Shown here piece by piece: positions 21,111-33,093 of a DNA stretch of 64,000 bases. Position 1 is the first letter of the stretch. Every line of letters begins with the position of its first letter. This DNA comes from Anthonomus grandis grandis. Lineage: Eukaryota > Arthropoda > Insecta > Coleoptera > Curculionidae. The notes beneath the pieces were generated by a model. That model was not told the origin of the DNA. It was given only the letters and a program-made list of their open reading frames with translations, and searched no databases. The stretch is taken from positions 10,752,518-10,816,517 of the forward strand of contig NC_065563.1 of NCBI RefSeq assembly GCF_022605725.1, written 5' to 3'. The position numbers and the translations under genes were made by a program.

Positions 21111-24100
21111 ATCAGGCCAGGGGAGGAGAATTTCATCCACATTGATGGGTACCAACTGCTTACTTGTTATACGAGAATACACAGTCAGCACGGAGGTGTT
21201 TGCATTCTTGTCCAAGATGGGAAGGAAAAATATTATAGTGAGATGCTTAATATACAGAACTACAGCATTGAAGGACAAATTGAAGTATGGAATTTTAAAT
21301 AAAAATCAAAAATTATTGATTCTGTGTGTATATAGGTCATGTCTTGGTGACTTTAATGTTTTTCTTGATGTCTTTGAGGAATTGTGTCAGAGTTTATGTT
21401 CAGCTTTCAAGAATTTTAGGATAGTTATGACAGGTGATTTTAATGTCAATTTATCGCCAGAAAAAAATCTAAATGAGAGTGGGATGGAAAAGCAGAAATT
21501 TTGTTTTTAATCAAACAATATTTGAGTTTTAAAATATAATATAAACAATATTCAGTTTTTAATCAAACAATATTTGATACAACAAGACCAAATCTATTAA
21601 ATAAAATATCATGTATAGATAATTTTTTCATTACGTTTTTAGATTTTAGCAATGCTGAAGTATTGGAAACAGCCCTTTCTGATCACCATGCAATACAGAT
21701 CTCAATTAATACAAGTTTAAACACCGACAAAGAAGTTGGTGCATGGAAAATGGGGAGAATATTTTTAAAATCTAAATTACAGGCTTTATGTTCTGAAATG
21801 ACTGGCTGTCTGTGGGATGATGTGCTGGGGGAGGCGGATGCTGAAAAAGCTTTTAATAAGCTGGCAGGTATTTTGGATACTAAGCTCAACCAAATATTTC
21901 CAATAAAAGAAATAAAATCAAAAGAGTAGATCCTGGTTAACACAAGGTATCAAGATCTCATCAAACAAGAAACACAATTTATTTCATCAAATGATTTCTG
22001 GACATGTTAGCAAAAATTACTATAAAAAATATTGTACGGTCTTAAAAAAAGTAATTAGAGAGGCTAAAAAAATTACTAACTTTAAATATATTGCTGAATC
22101 TGAGAATAAAGGGAAGGCTACATGGTATTTAATTAAAAAATTTACAAACAAAAAGTCTCAAAAAAAATCATTATTGGAATGTTCAAATACTAAATCTGAT
22201 AGTGAATCTGATTTTCTTGACACTGTTAATGACTACTTCTTAAATATCTGTCCTGACATTAACTTTAACACTAATATTGATCTAAGCAAAATAAAGAGAC
22301 ATCCAAACAGCATTTTTTTGGCTCCTACCAATCCAACTGAAGTAGAGAACACAATAAAACAACCATAAAATAAGAGATCAACAGGTCATGATGACATTCC
22401 TATTTCATTTTTAAAGCAGATTTCAGGGCAATTGGCAAGGCCACTAGCTCATGTCATAAACTTATCAATTCAACAGGGTACCTAACCAACACTTCTCAAA
22501 ATTGCTCTAGTTAAACCGGTTTTCAAAAAAGACAATCCCTCTGAACCTAAAAACTACCGTCCAATATCAGTGCTCCCCAATATAAACAAGGTTTTTGAAA
22601 AAAATTTATACACCAGGCTTGAAACTTATCTTGAGAAACATCAAATACTGACCGAATTTCAGAACGGGTTTAGAAAAGGCAGATCAACAGTTAGGGCTAT
22701 ATATCAAGCACTGCAGAAAATTATTAAATCAATGAATGATCGAAAAGCGATTATGGCAATTTTTCTTGACCTATCCAAGGCTTTTGACAGTGTTGACCAT
22801 TTAATACTGCTTAAAAAACTAGAAGCCTATGAAATCAGAGGAGTTGCCCTTAAACTTCTAGAGTCCTATTTGTCAAACCGTAGGCAGTGTGTAGTTGACA
22901 GAATGAGTGATGGTAGACAGTTCAAGTCTGGTTACAAAGAAATAAAAAAAGGCGTGCCTCAAGGGTCCGTTCTGGGACCATTGCTGTATATAATCTACAC
23001 CAATGATGTCACCAATGTATATGATAATATGGTTATATTTGCTGATGACACAAGTCTTATATGCAGTAAAAATACAGATCAGGAGTGTGCAAATCAAGTG
23101 GCCCAAACTGTTGGATTGCTAGAAGACTGGTTTAGCATAAATAATCTTCTGCTGAACGTCAACAAAACGCAAATATTAAACTTTAAACAACGGCCTAGTG
23201 AAAGCTCTCTAGTGCAAATTGGAAGGACGGAGATAAGAACACAGCAGTCAGCTAACTTCCTTGGGGTAATGATGGATGAAAGATTGGATTGGGGTGCCCA
23301 TGTTGAGTTGGTGGCAGCAAATATGTCCAGATATTGCTTCGCTTTGAGACTAATAACACAGGAGGTGGGTACAGTGGCTTCCCTTTCAGCATATCATGCC
23401 TATATACAGTCCAGAGTCAGATATGGTATAATTCTTTGGGGGAATTCGGGGGACTCTGGAAGAGTTCTTATCTTGCAAAAAAGGTGCTTGAGAACTATAT
23501 TCAATTTACACTATCAGGAATGAATCCTGTAAACCATATTTTATTAATCATAACATCCTAACATTTTATTGTATTTATATCTATGAATGTGTTTCGTTTA
23601 TCCTTGACAATAAAATCTTTTTTGAGAATCTGAAAGGGCAACATCCGCATAATACTAGGTTCAAAAACAATTTCAAGACTTGTAAACCAAATTTTACATT
23701 TGTTAAGAAAAATGTGGTACATCGTATCTAAGATGTCTGGAATAAACTCCCAATAAACTTCAGAGAAAAATCAGATAAAGAAAGATCTAAAAATATATCT
23801 GCAAGAAAAGGCCTTTTATTCTCTTCATGAGTATATGGCTGAAAATTTAAATGAAACTCTCATCTAGTATTGTGTATTAGTGCATGAGTTAATTTATGAA
23901 TGAATGTTATATTTTCTTGTTATTTAATTTTTGTGTACTCGCGTTTTGCCTTTTTTATTTATACTTAAATTTAATATTTTGATAAATCATGACATAAATG
24001 GATAAGTGACTGAATGCTTTAAATTTTATAAATATTTTAATTGTATACTTAATTAAACTCACATAGGTAATAAAAAATGTGTATTGTTGTAACTACATGT

Positions 24101-24170
24101 TTTATGGATTTAATAAAGGATTTGATATGTTTTGATATATTAAACAATTTACAAAAACACACCGAACAGT
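21110..24170 (+). pseudogene. CR1/jockey-like LINE, nearly full ORF2, decayed
   Basis: Order on the plus strand: endonuclease pieces (HIDGYQLLTCYTRIHSQHGG at about 21135; MTGDFNVNLSP at about 21430; LSDHHAIQI at about 21675), a basic linker (21991-22368), then a long RT frame 22570-23523. Upstream of it the RT begins in another frame with KNYRPISVLP. RT motifs: FLDLSKAFDSVDH, GVPQGSVLGPLLYIIYTND, and the catalytic FADDTSLIC at about 23038. A C-terminal segment (NTRFKNNFKTC, WNKLP) follows in another frame, then an AT-rich tail with AATAAA. The RT half is fairly well preserved but the ORF as a whole is interrupted at least four times. Confidence 0.75.
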
Positions 24171-24489
24171 TCACCAATAGTTCAAAAAAAGTTTTGAAAA
24201 CTTCTCCTAATTAGAACAGCAACCCCTCCATGCACAGAGTTTCGGCTACAATAAACTGACAGTGGTCCATACTCATCAATACAAAAACATTCATTAGGTC
24301 TAAGCCAATGTTCTGTTAATATATCAATGTCAGCTATTTGTTGGATAATGTTGGCGTTATAATCTGATGGTGAAAGTGGTGTATTAGTCAATTTGTGGAT
24401 ATACGAGTTGAAAATTGCCATTTTATGCTGAAAATGATGGTTGGAGTAACAATAAATTACTTGATCTGTCTGCTTTGGCTTTCTATAAA

Positions 24490-25652
24490 CAGTGGCGTAA
24501 CAACGGTGAAATTTGCTGTGTTCGAAAAATCGTACGGGGCCCCCTACACTAACGGGGGCCCCTTCCGCCCCCTGTTTTTTCGGTCCTTGCATATCATAAG
24601 TGAAAATACAATCATTTTTCAATCTCAAAATAATTTATTGAATAAAAATATTTTTATAATGAAAATTACATAGGTTTTGTTGTATTAATTGAAATGCTTT
24701 TTCGTGAGCTTATATTTTCAATTTATTGTTTCACAATTTAACTTTAGATATTGAAATTGAAAATAAAAAATTTCAATATTAAATTTCGTATTTTGAATTT
24801 AAAAATATTTTTTTAAAGAACTTCATTGAATGACGCTAAAATTAGGGATAGAATAATAATCAGTAAATAAAAAATGCGGATTTGATTGATTAAATCAATT
24901 TTTTATGAATTGTTTGACAAAATTTCATTGGAAAAACTTGAATTATTTTACCTTTCCAGAAAAATATAAATTTTTCAACTTTCCATTACATAAAATCTTA
25001 CTTTTTATGAAATCTCGATACTTTTCTTGTCATTGTTCCCCGTGAAAAAACCTTAATAAAGTTCAAGGAGCTGAATGTCGGGGCCCCCGACCTGTATTTG
25101 CATTATTTGGCTAAGACACGAAGATATCTTAATTTTTTAATATTCAGGTATTATTATAGATTAGGTAGATTAGTATTATTATTTAATATTCAGGTATTAT
25201 TATGTAGGCTAGATTTACAAACAAAGTGTCCGAATTTCTTTGCTTTAAATATCTTCCCCAGTAGATCATTATCAAATAAAAATGTAGAAAAATGTGAATA
25301 TGATTTTCAGTAACCATAAATTTGGTAGGGGCCCCATATATATATATTCTATAAAAACTCTATACTCAAAAACATTAGAAAATATTTTTATAGTTTACGG
25401 TCGAAACGAAAATTTTGCGAAAAAAATTGTGATAATCTTGCAAACATTAAAATTATAAAGTATTTGGGGGTCCCCTGCAACTTTACAAGACAGATTTTTC
25501 AGGTAATAACTAATTAAATGTTAGGAAAAAATTTAAATTTAAATAGCCGAAAGTTCTTTAAAAATTTTTCCGATATCAGTCAGCAGTAGTAAACGGAGCG
25601 AGGGGGCCCGTGTTCGGTGGAACACAGTGGAACACCGGTAGTTACGCCACTG
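24490..25652. mobile_element. Non-autonomous hAT-type transposon, 1163 bp
   Basis: Ends carry 12-base perfect inverted repeats (CAGTGGCGTAAC at 24490-24501; complement at 25641-25652), extended imperfectly inward. It is flanked by an exact 8-bp target duplication TCTATAAA (24482-24489 and 25653-25660). Removing the element and one duplication restores the Penelope RT frame (DISIYR joins KPKQTD), which confirms the boundaries. The 8-bp duplication and CAGTG ends are hAT-like. The inside has G/C homopolymer patches (ggggcccc) and no transposase, so it needs a helper. Confidence 0.85.
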
Positions 25653-25888
25653 TCTATAAATACTAATATCTACATGATTAACTCTCCTACGGATAGTGAG
25701 GTCTAAAAAGTTTAAGGTTTTATTATTTTCTAGAGTGAATCTGATATCAGGATGAATTAAATTACATTTTTAGAGTAAATTATTAGCCATATTTGTGTCG
25801 CCCTATAATATTAAAAAACAATCATCAACGTATCATCTATAAAATGTAATTTCCTCATTTGACAGTATGTAATTTAGCGGGTTGGGAA

Positions 25889-26075
25889 GGGCGGGAAGAC
25901 TTTTCTCCACAAATGAAATCCTTTTTGTTGTACCTTTTAATTTTAACTTACAGTTTGTTATTTTAATGTTTTTCTCTCAAAAGAAGAGTCTGATGATGAT
26001 GAGTGAACTCATTGAGAAGCATAATTCTTGACAAAACATTGGCATTTTCATTTGTGGAGGAATGTCTTCCCGCTC
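25889..26075. repeat. Inverted repeat inside the Penelope relic
   Basis: About 31 bases at 25889-25919 match the complement of 26044-26075 with few differences (shared core ctccacaaatgaaa on one strand). The arms enclose about 125 bases lying between RT boxes B and C, where an intact Penelope element would have a much shorter spacer. It suggests an inverted duplication during insertion. Confidence 0.6.
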
Positions 26076-26784
26076 TTATAATATAGCCACTCCACTTCAA
26101 GAATGGACTTCTACTTACAAAAAAAAAGTATGTAATTATTTTCTGAAGCATTCATAAAGATATTTACCAGGAAAGGAGATAAACAGCTTCCCTTCAGCAG
26201 CAACGCCTTCGGGTTATTGATAAAAAGTTTTATTGAAAGTAAAGAACTCCTGAGCTAGGCATAAGTTCAATAAAGATAAAACTTGACTGACGATATTATC
26301 AGAAAGCCGCTTGGATTTTAATATATTACCTACTACTTTTTGGGGATATACGTAAACAAATTACAAACATTCAGTGAGACCATTATAGAGTCAGATGATA
26401 TAGGAATATCTTTAAGTTGCTTTATGAGTTCTATTGTATTTTTTAATGCAAATTGGGGGTTAAAGATTGTATGAGGTTAAGAAGAAATGTTGATAAAATG
26501 GACACTAAATGGATCTGGTATAATGCTGGCCAGTGCTCAAAAGCCAATATTTATCAATAAAAACTTAATCAGCAACAATATCTGTTGAAGGAGGTCAAGC
26601 AGTTTGCTAAGGATCATCAGTTCAAATTTGTCTGGGTCAAGAATGGCAATATCTTCTTGAGGAAAAATAAAACATCACGAATTTTTCTTGTGGGAAACTC
26701 ATCTGTTTTGGAGAAGTTGGGTGATGGCTCTGCGTAATATATTTATAAATGTTTCATTAATTAAGATATTTTTGTTAATAAAAT

Positions 26785-29710
26785 GGCTCTTCAGAGGGGG
26801 CTTAAGAACCAAGCTTAATGAATTTTCTTTGGCCATGGATGGAATGAACTTTGATATTGTTTGTTTAAGTGAATCCTGGCTTAATAAAAACATATCTGAT
26901 GGAGAACTGTTTGACTTAAATAAGTACAATGTCTTTCGACGTGATCGGGAGACAACAATTTCACAAAAGAAGGATGGGGGTGGTGTGTTAATAGCAACCA
27001 AGAAAGTGCTTAATGCAGTTAGTGATGCAGAGGATGTACGGGTGGCTTTGAAAGTCGGAATCAATACAGTGTATCTTGTAGCGTTTATATTCCGCCAAGT
27101 GATCGTATGGCATATTCTTGTTTTTCTTCAAAATTGTCCTGGATAAGTGACAATGTGGGTGATAGTTCTATTCTGGTGTGTGGTGATGTGTGAAAAATAA
27201 AACTGAGGATTTTTTGATACCTATTATTGAAGTGCTGAGCATGCAGAACTTATAGATACATTATCATTTTGTGGACTAATGCAATATAATCCTATTAAAA
27301 ATAATAATAACAGAATTTTGGATTTAATTCTTTGTAATAAAAACTATATTAGTCATATTATAAAATGTTCAGCCCCAGCGGTTAAAGAGGATAGCCATCA
27401 TCCTGCTCTTGAATTTTTGTTTTGCCTAGATATTCCTAAATCCTTAAGAAACCCAAAACATAGTTTTTTTAATTATAAAAAGGCAAATTTTGAGGAAATC
27501 AATAATGAAATGTCTAAAATTTATTGGGATACTAGTGTTAATATTGATATAAATATAAGTAAATTTTATAATATTTTAATGGATATAATCAAAGAGAAGG
27601 TCCCACTTATCCATCAGAGTAGTGGTTACCCTCATTATTTATCAAAAGCTACTATTAAAGTAATTAAGGAAAAAAATAAATTCCACAAAAAATGGAAAAT
27701 ATATAAAAACCCATCTGATCTAAACATATTTAAACTCTTAAGAAGTCGATCTAAGGGGCTAATAAAACGTGATTTTAACAATTATATATCCTTTTTAGAG
27801 GACGAAATATCAACAAATAATAAAATTTTCTGGAAACTTGTATCTGTTAAGAGGGGAAATTCTGGCTTACCTTCAGTTATGAAATATAATAATATTGAAG
27901 CCTCCACCTCAAAAGAAATTAGCGATTTATTCTTAGAGTATTTTAAATCAGTTTTTGTAGCGTCAAGTCTATCAAATAATCACCATAACAGTAACATGAC
28001 ACATGATATTCTAGGTTTAATTCAATTTCAACTGGATGAGGTTGTAGCAGGAATTAATGATCTGCATCCTAAAAAGGGTGCAGGCCCTGATGGCATACCT
28101 TCATTATTTGTCAAAAATTGTTCTAGAGGGCTCTCATATCGTTTATATAAATTATATAATCAATCGCTTTTACAAGGTCAATTTCCGGATGCGTATATAT
28201 AAGAACGGACAAAAACATATTATCTCCAACTACCGTCCAATAAGTAAGCTCAGTATATTTGCAAAATTATTTGAAAAACTTTTATATACATATTTTTTTA
28301 AGTTGTTGAAAGGACAATTGATTTTTGAACAACATGGGTTTTTTGCAAACCGTTCTCTAGACAGCAATCTTCTCACCTATCTTGAATTTTTAAAGAAAAA
28401 TATGGACAAACGTATTCAGGTTGATAGCGTCTACACGGACTTCAGCAAGGCCTTCGATAAAATTAACATTTCAATTTTGCTAAAAAAACTAGCTTTGGTA
28501 GGGGTGAGTGGTTTTCTTTTAAAATGGGTTGAATCTTACCTCTCAAATCGAAGGTTCACAGTCTGCATAAACGGCGTAAACTCCGAAATAGTTAATGTAA
28601 CGTCGGGGGTGCCCCAAGGATCTCATTTGGGCCCCCTTTTTTTCATAATATTTATAAATGATATATTTAAATGTTTTAAACACTCGGAGTTTTTGCTTTA
28701 TGCAGATGATCTTAAATTCTATAGACCTATAAAATCACACGAAGACTGCCAGAGGATATAGAAAGCCTTGTTGAATACTGTCGAATCAATTGCCTTTTTT
28801 TAAATATTGAAAAATGTCAGTTTATTTCATTTACTAAAAATAAATTTAAAATCCAATTTAATTATAATATAAATAATGTTGATCTTGAAAGGGCTCAAGA
28901 TGTGAAGGATTTGGGAATCATTTTTGACGAGAAGTTACTTTTTGATAAACATATTAATACCTTAGTGTTAAGTGCGTATAAAATGTTAGGGTTTATTAAT
29001 AGGCAGGCTAAAATTTTGAAATCCTCTAGATCCTATATTTTTTTGTATTATGCATTTGTTTATAGCAAGCTTAATTTTGGGCGTGTTGTTTGGAATCCGA
29101 TTTACTCAATTTATAAAGATAGATTGGAATCTGTGCAGAACAAATTAAAGTGTCTTTATTATAGGGATAATTTCAATATTGTTACTAATGACTTAGGTGA
29201 TATAAGAAAACATTTTGGTATACTTACTCTTGACAACAGAAGAAAAATTTCAGACCTTTTATTTTTGCATAAACTGTTGAATAATAAAGTGGATTGGCCA
29301 TGTTTGATGTAGGGGTTGAGGTTTAATGTTCCATCACAGCAGTTAAGACTTAGTGATCTTTTTAATTTACCTTTCAGAAATACTAACAGTTGTCAGTCAT
29401 CTCCACTGTGTAGAATGATGAGATTATCAAATTTTTATAATAACATAGATCTCTTTTTTGAAACCCAAAAAAACCTGAGAGGTATATTGAAGAGAGAGCT
29501 ACTATAATTCATGTCCCAGACTTTGTCTTTTGTGTAGGAATTAATATTTACAGATTAGTATTTAAAATTTAATAGTCTTTTTCTGGTTTAGCCATTGTTA
29601 AGTGTATTTAACTTTAGTGTTTGCAAGTTTATATTTGCTTCTATATTTATGAGTGGATACTGTAGTGGGTTTACCTGTTTGTATCCTTAAGAAAATAAAT
29701 AAATAAATGT
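26785..29710 (+). pseudogene. LINE (jockey/CR1-like) ORF2, decayed
   Basis: Starts in the endonuclease (GLRTKLNEFSLAMDGMNFD, then CLSESWLNKN and KKDGGGVLIATKK), continues with a Lys/Asn-rich linker (27279-28080), GAGPDGIPSLFVKNC, then RT: NYRPISKLSIFAKLFEKLL, YTDFSKAFDKINI, GVPQGSHLGPLFFIIFINDI and catalytic LYADDLKFY at about 28697. Thumb and tail at 28902-29507. Interrupted near 27145, 28200 (frameshift), 28761 and 29312. Ends in an A-rich tail with AAATAAATAAATAAA near 29695. Very AT-rich codon use. Lies in the ASRGL1 intron. Confidence 0.75.
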
Positions 29711-30126
29711 ATCATATAATAGCAACAAATTTTTAGAGTTGTAAAAAATTGGAATTTTATTCTTATAAAACGAAGCCTGGAATATCTAACGGGCAACTCT
29801 AAAAAACCTTCTTAAAAAGTCATTAGAGGAGGCACAAGGAAATAAGTTGTGCTTAAATTATACAAATTCTACATCACAACATACAAGTTCCAATTGTGTG
29901 TGATTTACTGCAGCCTAAGCTATGTTTAAATGTAAAAGAAAAAAATTCTTCACTTGATCGGGACGAATTATTAAAAAACCAGAAAAACTTAACTTATGAG
30001 AGGAGATGTATAATATGGCATTATTAGAGTAATAATATTATAGTAATGATACCACCTAGTCTCTCGTGTTGATTAGACAGTTCGCGTTTGTTGTAAGTTA
30101 TACAGTTTGTAGGTAAGTTTACGTAC
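29711..30126. other. 5' end of ASRGL1 intron 2, nothing else seen
   Basis: Intron sequence between the LINE and exon 2. The exon 2 donor on the minus strand is AAG then GTACGT at 30126. No other feature recognised. Confidence 0.5.
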
Positions 30127-30511
30127 CTTATAGGATTAGCGATATCTTTTACTACGGTAACTGCCCCCGCGTTTAGACTGTTTCCGTCCATTATGCTCGC
30201 GTCCATTTCCACTTCCCCTTCTAAGTTTAACACTGAACCGTAACCTTCAATAATTTGAATTTTAAATAATAAATTATTTGTACTTGTTTTTCTTGATTGT
30301 GTTCAATTTTTTGATGAAACCGACCAGCATTGAAGGCTTCGTCGTCCTCCATCACACGCACGGCCGCCTCCACCGCCTCCAAAGCGCCGCCCCCATTTTT
30401 CAGGATCGCGTAGGCCTCGTCGACCGCCTTTCGGTTCCCGGATAGTTTCGGCTGGACCCGGGAGTCTGGAATATCTCCAGCGCCTCCGTGGACCAGAACG
30501 ATTGGTTCCAT
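30127..30511 (-). CDS. ASRGL1: ASRGL1, exons 1-2
   Basis: 5' part of the asparaginase gene completed at 10734-12424. Exon 1 is 30511-30325 (ATG at 30511, MEPIVLVHGGAGDIPD), exon 2 is 30244-30127, with an 80-bp intron between (GTCGGT ... AG). The junction restores FNAG-YGSVLN, and exon 2 carries GEVEMDASIMDGNSLNAGAV, the substrate-pocket segment of the family. The codon at the exon 2/3 junction is completed across the 17.7-kb intron, giving ANPISLARLV, so phases agree. Just upstream of the ATG is TTTCTAG, a likely acceptor, so a non-coding first exon probably lies further upstream, perhaps near the promoter-like segment at 32.9 kb. Confidence 0.93.
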
Positions 30512-32879
30512 TGGTTTCGGATGTGAGGAGCTAGAAAGGAAATTTTTAAATTCACCAAGAAAGAGAGAGAGAGAGAGAATAACGCGTTTTATTTATTTAT
30601 TAATTAGGTGGGATTAAACCAGAGGAAAGAGATAAAACAGCAAATAGGATCAGATATCCTACTACCTTCCAAACTGATATTATTAATACTGTGCATGCAA
30701 ATGATATGATTGTTATATTTTATTTCGGTAAGAGATTAAATCTAACTTCAATATTTACCTGGGAAAAGACGAGTGCACTGCACTAAGTATAATTATTACA
30801 TACCACATAAAATTCATGTTAAACTTCTACTAAATAAAAACAGATAAATAATTGATAAATTCTTGCTTTCATATAACAATATTGATAACAGCCTTCGCTG
30901 GTTATTTACATTATATATAAATATAATTTACCTAACGGATTGCCAGCGAGCTTTTGTATAGATATGTATTTTTCTTGGTGTGAAGAGGTTGTGCATAAGG
31001 GGATCTTAATATATGACTGTAAAAGGAAAGATTGACTGACAAGCAGATTTTTTACTGTGTTCATGTGTACTTTTCCTTGATATAAGATGTTCAGATGCTT
31101 ATGCCATTTAAAGTATAGCTAGAACAACTTAAACTTGATCTTTGAACTTATATAGAGACTTTCATAACTTCAATGGGGTGCTGTTTGATTCTTCTATAGT
31201 TACACACACTTTAACTCAGTATTAGGACAGGGATCTTAGGACGAGACCATTGATAACCTTTAACTCTTTTTTTACTCCTTTAAAAACAATTAGTTCTCAT
31301 AGACTGTATGTACAGACCCAAGATAACAGACACTATAAATGGTATTATAAAATTGATAAAATACACAAGACACACTTAGCTAGCAGATAAGCCTAATAAG
31401 CAATAAAGCCTAACTGATTGGATTGTTGCAAGTAGTCTTTTGACATAACCGATAATTTAATTACATCCACAGGGTTCAATTCTTGGTCCGCTTCTTTTTA
31501 TTATTTATCTGTCAGATCTGCCAATTGATATATTTTTTAATCGTATGGAGAGAACACATCTAGTCCATGCTTCCTATTTACATTGATATCCTTTATGATG
31601 TTGTTGTGAATTAAGTGGGATAATTATGCTATTATAGGTAATACATAATACAAAAATGGCATCAGTATTCTTAAAGTTAGTCTCTATTAATACATTTTTC
31701 ATTACTGGTCTGCCATATAAAAATGAAACTTACCATTTCTTCCGATAAGTAACTTTATCTCCTTTGACAATTTATGTCATACTTTTGGTTAATGCCCTTT
31801 TTAGGCAATGATGCCATTCTCCTTACATTGGAATCATGTTTAATGTTTGCTGGCAAAAATGAATTAACATGCATGTCGCTTTTGTTTATACATACCATTT
31901 CTCTCCTGCAGATATAATACTGTTTGATGCAGTTTCTTTAAGTCAAAGTCATTTCTAAAAGATATTTCTTTTACATTTCCATTGCAAGGTGATCTCTGTC
32001 TCTACTAACACGCTAAATATTTATTAACAAGACTTCATTAGGAATGTCAGTCTGCACAATTAAATAAAATGTTTACTTGTATGGGGGATGATTATTATTA
32101 CTAACTTTTAATACTTACAGCAAATGTTATAAAGAAATTAATTATGTGTTCAGTGCCAAAAACATTTTGACTTCAAACACAATATTTAATTTATGGTAAA
32201 TCACAGGAAAACATTCTTTAAAAGCAGGACAACAGGTAAATAATGCTGCAAGTCCTATATTAGACAAGCAAATAATTCATTTAAAAACTTTTACTTAGGA
32301 ATTCTGCAATAAATGATGCTATCCTCACATAAAGTTCTATTTTTGTGTATTTGTATTGTTTGTTTTACTTTAATTGTTGAACCTCCTGTACGTGTTTTAA
32401 TTTTTTTTTTGTTGTCTCTTAGATAACATGGAGAACACTGTGTGAATGTTTGTTTACCTTTAATATATTAATTACTATTCAATGTAACACTACATACCTT
32501 GCATGTTAGGGGCCCAAGAGAGCAGCCTACCTTTTGATTTAATTTTTACCAGAGAAGTTCAATTAAGCATTTAAGAGTCTTCGGTAACTAGAAATACGAT
32601 GAATGAACATTTATGCTATTTTTTCGTTAATAATGCAAGGAAAATACAGGAATACAAAAATAAACAAAGTTAGGAAAAATAAATGTCAAAAACAGCTGTG
32701 AAGCAACTGTCAAAGCCTAGACAGATAAACTGTCAACAAATCTGACGTTGGCAGAAGTAAATATTATAACTAAAGTTTTAAGACTAAGGTTTTCCTCTAA
32801 AGAGTTGGAAAATGGAATTATTAAATTGGCCACATGCCCAAAATTTTAATACAAATTTGATTCTTATCTTGGTGCAAAA
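30512..32879. other. AT-rich spacer with a small LINE fragment
   Basis: A (GA)n run at about 30561-30578. A + strand LINE fragment at about 31460-31600 shows the QGSILGPLLFIIYLSDLP box of RT. Possible minus-strand donors for an ASRGL1 leader exon occur at several places, but I cannot choose one. Otherwise nothing recognised. Confidence 0.4.
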
Positions 32880-33093
32880 ATAATCGGAAAATATTCTAAA
32901 AGACCATTAGAAACCGACGTTGCCAAGCGTTCGCTTTTCTCATTTGGCGGGAAATACGACAAGAAACGTCAAAAGCGACACAAACGTCAATAATGGTTTT
33001 AAAAACATTTCGTTAAAGGGTTGTTATGATAAAACGGCAATTTTTTGGTAAAATATTGAATAAATCAGTGAAATACCTCTCTTGTGGACAAAG
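32880..33093 (+). promoter_or_regulatory. Promoter and possible non-coding first exon of TUBGCP3
   Basis: CpG-richer segment with TTTGGCGGGAAA (32943-32954), a textbook E2F/DP site. It is followed by a stretch ending in a strong donor (GGACAAAG then GTAAGC, GT at 33094). The TUBGCP3 start codon at 36686 is preceded by an acceptor (TTCTTGTAG, ending 36674), so a leader exon here spliced over a 3.6-kb intron is a natural reading. ASRGL1 reads away on the other strand, so the segment could be bidirectional. Confidence 0.45.

Larger units (their letters stand above)
24182..26480 (-). pseudogene. Penelope-like retroelement RT, split by a hAT insertion
   Basis: On the minus strand, from 26.4 kb downward: a LLKGSCLSPFLVNIFM segment (RT box B), the catalytic box YVDDCF at 25832-25821 and beyond, then IHPDIRF, NKTLNFLDLTIRR and, across the transposon insertion, ISIYRKPKQTDQ and YCYSNHHFQHK. 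These boxes, above all FLDLTI followed by YRKPTxTD, are diagnostic of Penelope-like RT. Stops and frameshifts abound. The 24182-24628 frame continues without a break into a LINE-type endonuclease piece (DIDILTEHWLRPNE, HGGVAVLIRR), so two unrelated retroelements are fused in frame near 24335. The GIY-YIG domain is not seen here. Confidence 0.75.

Noticed and set aside
25995..26030. Fourth hammerhead candidate (CTGATGA followed by an ATGAGT/ACTCAT hairpin, + strand)
   Set aside because: After the hairpin the sequence is GAGAAGC; the required GAAA box and a stem III like the other three are absent.
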